DNA of 64,000 nt from JAJDUF01 sp965238265 (GTDB lineage Bacteria; Chloroflexota; UBA11872; UBA12225; JAJDUF01). The stretch is from assembly GCA_965238265.1 (NCBI GenBank), contig OZ250185.1:1364001-1428000 (forward strand). The letters run 5' to 3'. The position numbers and the translations under genes were made by a program. The notes beneath the pieces are model-generated. The model had not been told where the DNA came from and made no database searches. It saw only the letters and a list, made by a program, of their open reading frames with translations. Positions 59,271 to 64,000 of the stretch are shown in pieces; within the stretch, counting starts at the first letter, position 1; each line of letters begins with the position of its first letter.

Positions 59271-59299
59271 TTGACACCCTCACACTGACCTTGTTAACT
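59271..59299 (+). promoter_or_regulatory. Possible sigma70 promoter of the response-regulator gene
   Basis: A perfect -35 TTGACA (59271-59276) is followed after 17 bases by TTAACT (59294-59299), a weak -10. It lies about 50 bases before the chosen start. Confidence 0.5.
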
Positions 59300-59350
59300 A
59301 GGGCGTGTTAGGCGGCGGTGCCGTGCGTGCAAGTCTGGAAGGGGGCCACC

Positions 59351-59977
59351 TTGCCACAGTACGATACCCCGATCCGCGTCCTGATTGTGGATGACTATGC
59401 CCTCGTGCGCGAGTGTCTCCCGCCATACCTGGAATCGCTGGCGGATGACGTCACCGTAGTTGGCACCGCTGGCTCCAGCATTGAGGCCATCCACGCCATC
59501 CACGAGCTACGGCCCCATGTCGTCTTGCTGGGCCTGACGCTGCCCGATGGCAGTGGCTTGGCAGTCGCGCAGCACGTGCATGACACCCAGCCGACAGTGA
59601 AGATCGTCAGCTTCACCGAGCACGACGATGAGGCCACGTTGCAGCGTCTGCACCACCTGGATGTGCTCGGCTACCTCAAGAAGCGGGAAGCCGTGTACCG
59701 GATCGTCGCGGCCATTCGGGCCGTGGCCGCCGGGCAGACCTTCTGGCCGCCGAGCGCGGCGCCGGCAAGCGTCGCGCACAGCGGCATCGTGCTCACGGAG
59801 CGGGAAGAGCAAGTACTGGCCCGGCTCGCCACCGGGCAGCACAACAACGAAATCGCTGCGGCGCTCCACCTCACCTCGGCAACGGTGGAATACCACGTTC
59901 ACCACCTGTTCCTAAAGCTGGACGCCCACACGCGCGTGGAGGTGGTGAACAAGGCCAGGGAGCAGGGATTGCTCTAA
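59351..59977 (+). CDS. NarL/LuxR-type response regulator lacking the phospho-acceptor aspartate
   Basis: This protein of about 208 residues has a receiver domain (RVLIVDDYALVRECL with the acidic pair, SFTEHDD with the conserved Thr, GYLKK with the conserved Lys) and a C-terminal LuxR helix-turn-helix (LTEREEQVLARLATGQHNNEIAAALHLTSATVEYHVHHLFLKL). The strand that should end in the phosphorylated aspartate reads VVLLGLTLPDGSG, with Gly (GGC) instead of Asp (GAC), so classic phosphorylation is unlikely. It may be a pseudo-receiver responding to another signal. TTG 59351 is chosen, with AAGGGGG before it; GTG 59318 is possible. No sensor kinase is adjacent. Confidence 0.88.
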   Translation: MPQYDTPIRVLIVDDYALVRECLPPYLESLADDVTVVGTAGSSIEAIHAIHELRPHVVLLGLTLPDGSGLAVAQHVHDTQPTVKIVSFTEHDDEATLQRLHHLDVLGYLKKREAVYRIVAAIRAVAAGQTFWPPSAAPASVAHSGIVLTEREEQVLARLATGQHNNEIAAALHLTSATVEYHVHHLFLKLDAHTRVEVVNKAREQGLL

Positions 59978-60040
59978 GCCGGCCCGCGCCGCAGGTCCCC
60001 ACCCTCGCCCTCCTCCACCCCACCGGCCGCGGCAACACCC

Positions 60041-60078
60041 GTCCCCCCGCCGCAGCGGGGGGACCATAGGGGGGCCAG
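60041..60078. repeat. Dispersed GTCCCCCC/GGGGGGACCATAGGGGGG repeat
   Basis: A further copy of the repeat at 12498-12562, with CCGCAGCGG forming the tip of the hairpin. It lies just after the response-regulator gene. Confidence 0.7.
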
Positions 60079-60122
60079 CATCCTCCCCCCCCCCACTCCC
60101 GGCGCTCTACGGGACGGCACCT

Positions 60123-60188
60123 TAGGGTTTTCCTTAATCAAAAACTAGGGTTTTCCTTAGGGCCTTGGCCACCCAAGCGGCATACAAT
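60123..60188 (+). promoter_or_regulatory. Tandem TAGGGTTTTCCTTA sites and -10 of the exported-protein gene
   Basis: TAGGGTTTTCCTTA occurs at 60123-60136 and again at 60146-60159 (period 23, about two helical turns). It is followed by TACAAT (60183-60188), 51 bases before the ATG. There is no -35 match, and the second site abuts the -35 position. This looks like an activator-dependent promoter; the adjacent LuxR-type regulator is a candidate. Confidence 0.5.
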
Positions 60189-60238
60189 GGGGGTATGTGA
60201 CCGGAGCGGTCGCTGTCAGCGCCGAGAGGAGGTCAACG

Positions 60239-60733
60239 ATGACACGGCTTAGAGCACAACTACGGACCAGGCGGCTCATCTGCATCATGGCAGCGGCCAT
60301 CGCCGCCGCGTTGATCGCGGTGGCGGTGGCCGGCAGCACAACCTTTGCTCACACCCTGTCGAAGACCAAAGAGGTGTATACGGACTCCGTCTTGTGTGTC
60401 AAAGGACGGGCAGAGCTCCGGCACGGCTCGATGTATGGTCGCACCGAGTCACACTGGGGTAGTTCCTGTCACTCTAAGAAACCCCAGCCGGCCAACAAAA
60501 TCCGCGTCCGCGTGATCCTGAGCTACCACAATGGGTCGAGCACCAGTATCTGCCGAGACTCTGGTTGGCAGGTCAATGACGAGGGTGAATGGGAGCAAGG
60601 CGTACAGGGGACCTACTCTTCCAATACGCCTTGCGGAGATGGTGAATACACCGTCACGACGAACGCCTATGTGTACGAGTCCGGGCAATGGCGTGGCGAT
60701 ATCGTGTATCCAGGCTGGCACCGGTTCAGCTAG
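60239..60733 (+). CDS. Hypothetical exported protein
   Basis: This 164-residue protein starts with a signal peptide (basic MTRLRAQLRTRRL, hydrophobic IMAAAIAAALIAVAVAGS, probable cleavage after T-T-F-A). The mature part has four cysteines in two likely disulfides (VLCVKG, SSCHSK, SICRDS, TPCGDG) and a beta-rich character (IRVRVILSYHN, YTVTTNAYVYESGQWRG). No family is recognised. AGGAGGT seven bases before ATG 60239 is close to ideal. The tandem sites upstream suggest tight regulation. It begins a cluster of three exported or membrane proteins, and its base composition is lower in GC than its neighbours. Confidence 0.7.
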   Translation: MTRLRAQLRTRRLICIMAAAIAAALIAVAVAGSTTFAHTLSKTKEVYTDSVLCVKGRAELRHGSMYGRTESHWGSSCHSKKPQPANKIRVRVILSYHNGSSTSICRDSGWQVNDEGEWEQGVQGTYSSNTPCGDGEYTVTTNAYVYESGQWRGDIVYPGWHRFS

Positions 60734-60799
60734 GTTGGTCGCCGCGCAGCGTGTATCGAGTTGTCGCCGGAGAAGTTTGCTCAGAAAAAGGAGTCAACG

Positions 60800-61276
60800 A
60801 TGACTTGGAAACTGGTTGGTAATCGCTGGCGATGGTTCCTGATGGTGGCGCTAGTGAGCTTTGCGGCCGCCGCGTCATGGTTCGTGCTAACCGGGCAGGC
60901 GGGGGGCGATTTCGCGCCTCGCCCGCCCTGGATACGCGCCGATGGGACCGGCGATCCGTCGAAGCTGCCCGATGTGGCCCCCATCCGTGATCGCACGGGA
61001 ACGATTGTGGGGTGGACCTATGTGGAACAGGTGCCAACGGGTCCGCCGTCGGACCAGCCCAGCAGATTGCCAGCTCATATCAAAGCAAAGCTAGATCGGG
61101 GTGAGTTTCCTGTCGTGTGGGTCGAGCGACCGGGGGTAACAACTACCTTCACAGCTGATGGGGAACATACGCACATCGATGGCGATGTGGCTGACCCTCT
61201 GCATCGTGGCCCAGGCGATCATCCGATCTTCCCGACAAAGGAGGCAGCGGAGCGGTACGCAGCGACGAAGCGGTAG
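60800..61276 (+). CDS. Hypothetical membrane-anchored or exported protein
   Basis: This 158-residue protein has an N-terminal hydrophobic segment (FLMVALVSFAAAASWFVLTG), likely an anchor or uncleaved signal. A Pro-rich extracytoplasmic domain follows, with histidine-rich stretches (GEHTHIDGDVADPLHRGPGDHPIFP) that could bind metal. AAGGAG precedes ATG 60800 at the same seven-base spacing and with the same GTCAACG spacer as the gene before it, so the two leaders are related. It lies 66 bases downstream and is probably co-transcribed; a strong terminator follows. Function is unknown. Confidence 0.65.
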   Translation: MTWKLVGNRWRWFLMVALVSFAAAASWFVLTGQAGGDFAPRPPWIRADGTGDPSKLPDVAPIRDRTGTIVGWTYVEQVPTGPPSDQPSRLPAHIKAKLDRGEFPVVWVERPGVTTTFTADGEHTHIDGDVADPLHRGPGDHPIFPTKEAAERYAATKR

Positions 61277-61300
61277 CCGCTCGGCACGCCACACGCGCCA

Positions 61301-61334
61301 GCCCCCCTCGCCAATGGCGGTGAGGGGGGCTTTA
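61301..61334 (+). terminator. Intrinsic terminator
   Basis: GCCCCCCTC (61301-61309) pairs with GAGGGGGGC (61322-61330), with an inner GCC/GGC extension and the tail TTTA. It ends the two-gene exported-protein transcript. Confidence 0.75.
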
Positions 61335-61362
61335 GCGGTGGCATGAGAGTGAGGGGGGCATC

Positions 61363-62010
61363 ATGCGAACGCTACGACAGCCGCACTGGCAAGGTCTCGG
61401 TCGCACCCAGGTCATTGCGCTGGGCGTTGTCCTGGCGCTCTGGCTGGGGATCATTGTGGCGGCGGTGGCCGTCGAAGTCTTGCGTCCTCCGCCGCGCTTT
61501 CCGCCGTTCATTATGGAGCGTGAGGTTGTGCGCGATGGGGTGTTCATCCGCTACAACTTCGAATACCGCGACGACTGCAACTGGCAAGAGACGGTGTGGG
61601 ATCGTGTTGGCGGCGATCCGTTGAGTGGTCCGTATTGGGCTAATACGGTCTGGCTTACTCATGGGAGTCTGTACCGCCGGGTGGACTGCAAGATCGTACT
61701 GGTCGAGCCACGGCCGCGGGTTGGGCGTATCACTCCGGGGGACTGGTTAGTGACCGAGGCGGAGTTCGCTGACCGGGCATCGGCGGTCGGCGGCCTGGTG
61801 GTGCGTGAGCTTGATGGCCCGGAGGTGGTCGTGGCTATCGAGCTGCAGGGCGAGCGCCAGATGATGCGGTTCCACGCCGAGACGGGGATCCCGTTGAGCT
61901 TTGAGCGGATCAGCTACCTGGAGCAGCCGGAAGGCGTGGTAGTCGAAAGTCACGAGGCGGTGTTGCTGAACGTTGAAGGCGTGAACTTCTTTCGGCGGAA
62001 GGGCTACTAA
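61363..62010 (+). CDS. Hypothetical membrane-anchored protein
   Basis: A 215-residue protein with one N-terminal membrane helix (VIALGVVLALWLGIIVAAVAVEVL) and an extracytoplasmic beta-rich domain containing two cysteines (YRDDCNWQE, RRVDCKIVL) that could form a disulfide. Later strands read GPEVVVAIELQGERQMMRFHAETGIPLSFE. No family is recognised. GAGGGGGG precedes ATG 61363. It lies after the terminator, so it has a separate promoter or depends on readthrough. Together with the two preceding genes it forms an exported-protein cluster beside the atypical response regulator. Confidence 0.65.
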   Translation: MRTLRQPHWQGLGRTQVIALGVVLALWLGIIVAAVAVEVLRPPPRFPPFIMEREVVRDGVFIRYNFEYRDDCNWQETVWDRVGGDPLSGPYWANTVWLTHGSLYRRVDCKIVLVEPRPRVGRITPGDWLVTEAEFADRASAVGGLVVRELDGPEVVVAIELQGERQMMRFHAETGIPLSFERISYLEQPEGVVVESHEAVLLNVEGVNFFRRKGY

Positions 62011-62080
62011 TCCACTGCCGCTTCTCCTCGCCCAAACACCTATTTCTTGCTAGAATACATTGCTTTTTGGGGGCCACAGC

Positions 62081-62232
62081 GTGGATTTTCTCGCCGTTTT
62101 TCGTCGCTTTGTGTCTCAAGACGCCTGTATCCGACACCTTGAACGGGTGCGCTGGGGTGCCACGCCGCGCTGCCCCTATTGCGCTACCACTCGCGTCTCC
62201 CGCAAGCGCGACGGCAAGCGGATCGGCCTCTG
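62081..62232 (+). pseudogene. IS1595-type transposase fragment (zinc-ribbon N-terminus only)
   Basis: DFLAVFRRFVSQDACIRHLERVRWGATPRCPYCATTRVSRKRDGKRI is the start of an IS1595-family transposase, with the first C-P-x-C of its zinc ribbon. After R-I-G-L the homology stops and the frame runs into unrelated sequence. The catalytic domain is missing. TGCTAGAAT just upstream (62049-62057) may be the remnant promoter. Confidence 0.75.
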
Positions 62233-62513
62233 CGGCGGCATGGGGGGCGGAGAGGAGTCGAACGGCGGGCCTCGGGGGAGAGGATCCGCTAGGGAATGAG
62301 CGGACCGAGTACATACCCACCACGGCAGTGGCGCCGTCTGGCTGGCATCCGGCCCGTGATGTCCTCCGGGTGAAGCGTCCGGCCAGTAGGATGCCCGGCC
62401 GCTAATGTGCTGCTGGGCATTCTTGACTCTCAGCGGCTCTACGTATGATGCGGCCAGCCGCGGCAACTCCGCGAAGTCCCTGTCACCCTGGCTCAATCGC
62501 ACCGGTGCAGTGG

Positions 62514-63584
62514 CTACTCCGGGAGCACCGCCGACCAGGCCCGCTCCACCTCGGCCCGCAGCGCCGCTCGCACGGAGGCCGGTTGAAAGGCGCCCTCGAC
62601 CGCGTTCAGCGTCAACTGCCGTAGGTCGGCTAACGAGAAGCCCAGACGCCGCGCCAGCAAGAGGTATTCGTCGGTCAGCGTTGCTCCGAAGTGCGTAGGG
62701 TCGTCCGAGTTGACCGTCACGGCCAGCCCCTGCCGATGAAATGCCCGAATCGGATGGTCGGCCATTGTGGAGACCGCGCCGGTGCGTAGATTGCTGGTGG
62801 GGCACATGGTGAGGGTAATCCGCTCGGACCGCAGCCGCGCGACGAGCGTAGGGTCGGCCCCGGCGCGAGTGGCGTGGCCGAGCCGCCGGGCGCCGAGCAC
62901 GCGGAGCGCGCCCCAGCAACTCTCCGGCCCCGCGGCTTCGCCGGCATGGGCACTCAGCCCCAGCCCGGCCTCGCCGGCCAGGCGGTAGGCCGGAGCGAGC
63001 GCCGCGAAATCTTGCCCCGCCGCCTCGTCTCCGACCAGGTCTATGCCCACGATGGCCGCTCCCCGCTCTCGCTCCGCCAGGGCCTGTCGTAACAGCGGTA
63101 CGGCGCTGTCCGGCTGCGTCCGGATGAGGGAGGGCAGCAAGCCGATACGCAGCGGCGAGCGAGCTTCCGCCTCCCGCCGCGCCTGCTCGATAGCAGCGAC
63201 CAGATCGGGATACGGAATGGGGTAGGGCGCTTCCGGCCCCCGGAAGCCGAACATCACCTCGGCGTAGCACACGTGCTGCGCCGCCAGGTCGGCAAAACAT
63301 TCGACGGCGAGGCGATAGTAGTCGTCCGGGTTCCGCAGACAGGTGAGCGACACCTGCCGCATCTGCGTCACAAAGCCGGCGAGATCCGTGAAGGTCCAGT
63401 ACCGCTGGTGCCAGTCGGGTGCGGTGAGCGGCGACCGTGGCTCGTACTTGGCGGCTAGCTCCTGCACCGTGCGCGGCCGAATGGTGCCTTCGAGGTGCAG
63501 GTGTAGCTCAACCTTGGGCAGGGTCCGCAGGGTCCGCTCCAGTGAATCGCCGGCGGCCGGTGCCGGGTCTGCCGTCCGCGTCAT
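62514..63584 (-). CDS. add: Adenosine deaminase
   Basis: This 356-residue TIM-barrel amidohydrolase converts adenosine (or deoxyadenosine) to inosine. The zinc H-x-H lies in KVELHLHLEGTIRP, and VCYAEVMFGFRGPE and GIDLVGDE match family strands. The catalytic histidine and glutamate lie in LSAHAGEAAGPE, GHATRAG carries a conserved histidine, and the final aspartates are in VNSDDPTHFGATL. All expected residues are seen. ATG 63584 is preceded by a G-run ribosome-binding site; the open frame reaches 63758 without family similarity. It lies 22 bases after the FAD-linked oxidase gene on the same strand. Cytoplasmic, in purine salvage. Confidence 0.93.
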   Translation of the reverse strand: MTRTADPAPAAGDSLERTLRTLPKVELHLHLEGTIRPRTVQELAAKYEPRSPLTAPDWHQRYWTFTDLAGFVTQMRQVSLTCLRNPDDYYRLAVECFADLAAQHVCYAEVMFGFRGPEAPYPIPYPDLVAAIEQARREAEARSPLRIGLLPSLIRTQPDSAVPLLRQALAERERGAAIVGIDLVGDEAAGQDFAALAPAYRLAGEAGLGLSAHAGEAAGPESCWGALRVLGARRLGHATRAGADPTLVARLRSERITLTMCPTSNLRTGAVSTMADHPIRAFHRQGLAVTVNSDDPTHFGATLTDEYLLLARRLGFSLADLRQLTLNAVEGAFQPASVRAALRAEVERAWSAVLPE

Positions 63585-63606
63585 GGCGCCCCCCCCCAAC
63601 GCGCGG

Positions 63607-64000
63607 TTACAGCCGGCCCAGGAAACGTCCCGGATTGAAGAGGCCCTGGGGATCGAACTGGGCCTTGAGCGCTTGCATGATCGGAAAGTCGTCGCGCGTC
63701 GCCCCCCACACGTCGAGGTGCCGCTTGAGCGCCACCGGACACGATTCGACCACGACACTGCCGCCGCCGGGCAGCACGACGCTCTGCGCGGCTGTCACGA
63801 TGGTCGCGGCCGCGGCCAGGTCCAGGCCGTGCCCGGTCTTGGCGCCGAAGAGGCCATAGGTGATGCCGCTGCCGGCATGGGCCAGCCGCGTGAGGGTGGC
63901 ATCGGCCGAGCGCGCCGCCCGCTCCAAGACGTCCCAGACGGCGGCAATCTCGGTCGGCAGGGTAGCGATCTTGAGACGCACGCCGTCCGGCGCGGCCCGG
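63607..64000 (-). CDS. Glycolate oxidase FAD-binding subunit-like protein, C-terminal part only
   Basis: The frame is open to the right edge of the window, so the N-terminal FAD-binding domain lies outside. The visible 130 residues match the C-terminus of GlcE/FAD-linked oxidases: RLAHAGSGITYGLF, VVLPGGGSVVVESCP and the family ending FPIMQALKAQFDPQGLFNPGRFLGRL, where the L-K-x-x-F-D-P-x-x-x-x-N-P-G-R-F motif contacts FAD. It would oxidise a 2-hydroxy acid such as glycolate together with GlcD and GlcF subunits. It is followed 22 bases downstream by the adenosine deaminase gene. Confidence 0.88.
   Translation of the reverse strand, partial: RAAPDGVRLKIATLPTEIAAVWDVLERAARSADATLTRLAHAGSGITYGLFGAKTGHGLDLAAAATIVTAAQSVVLPGGGSVVVESCPVALKRHLDVWGATRDDFPIMQALKAQFDPQGLFNPGRFLGRL

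Noticed and set aside
62235..62275. tRNA or tmRNA 3'-end-like sequence (GAGTCGAAC next to GGGGGGCGGAGAGG)
   Set aside because: The T-loop-like TTCGA is not flanked by complementary T-stem halves and no acceptor stem or anticodon arm could be drawn.
62176..63300. 374-codon minus-strand open frame overlapping adenosine deaminase
   Set aside because: It is an out-of-frame, arginine-rich shadow of the deaminase gene, which carries all catalytic motifs.

Overview
The window is GC-rich chromosomal DNA from a free-living or host-associated bacterium. The gene content (CtaA-CtaB fusion, CoxB with a C-terminal cytochrome c, many Gfo/Idh/MocA oxidoreductases, phytanoyl-CoA-type dioxygenases, a sulfatase, a Uma2 endonuclease, IS1595 debris and dense small palindromic repeats) fits an aerobic Chloroflexota lineage best. 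Sponge-associated or Poribacteria-like relatives are possible. This placement is inferred from gene families, not from a marker gene.

Layout. 1-11.3 kb: catabolic genes, with an M42 peptidase (cut by the window edge), a sugar-phosphate isomerase-like protein and a MocA oxidoreductase on +, and a SelA-like PLP enzyme, an M19 dipeptidase-like protein, a sulfatase and two large propeller-type proteins on -. 11.3-14.5 kb: a PPOX protein, a small P-loop kinase, a broken VapC module, a HicBA pair and tRNA-Leu(CAA). 14.6-19.4 kb: an EamA transporter overlapping a PhyH dioxygenase, a decayed MocA pseudogene and a third propeller protein. 19.5-27.4 kb: a leftward surface-glycan locus (two GT4 glycosyltransferases, a SPASM radical SAM protein, a Trm112-like protein, Uma2, two membrane proteins) invaded by an unusual hairpin repeat. 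27.5-33.7 kb: leuS, small unknowns, a DUF4432/epimerase-like protein and an orphan MalK/UgpC ATPase. 34.1-35.7 kb: an overlapping type II restriction-modification pair. 35.7-36.9 kb: a gene-free repeat island. 36.9-42.7 kb: an anaerobic sulfatase maturase, three MocA oxidoreductases, and an OsmC-family gene with an in-frame TGA and a SECIS-like stem-loop. 42.8-47 kb: SCO, HigA, CtaAB, a cupredoxin and an isomerase. 47.2-53.2 kb: a PhyH-HEAT fusion, then a nuclease-RecQ helicase with a membrane-anchored coiled-coil partner. 53.2-58.5 kb: the cytochrome oxidase operon with a CRP-type operator. 58.7-64 kb: a response regulator lacking its phospho-acceptor Asp, three exported or membrane unknowns, a transposase remnant, adenosine deaminase and a glycolate-oxidase-like C-terminus.

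How the parts fit. SCO, CtaAB, the cupredoxin, CtaG and CoxABCD build and run an aa3-type oxidase. The sulfatase (Cys54 motif) needs formylglycine, which the maturase at 36.9-38.3 kb could supply. The MocA, isomerase, sulfatase and propeller genes look like a scattered carbohydrate-catabolic repertoire. The most novel points are the candidate selenocysteine OsmC, the DUF559/RecQ plus coiled-coil two-gene system (possible defence), and repeats whose hairpin arms differ between copies yet remain self-complementary.
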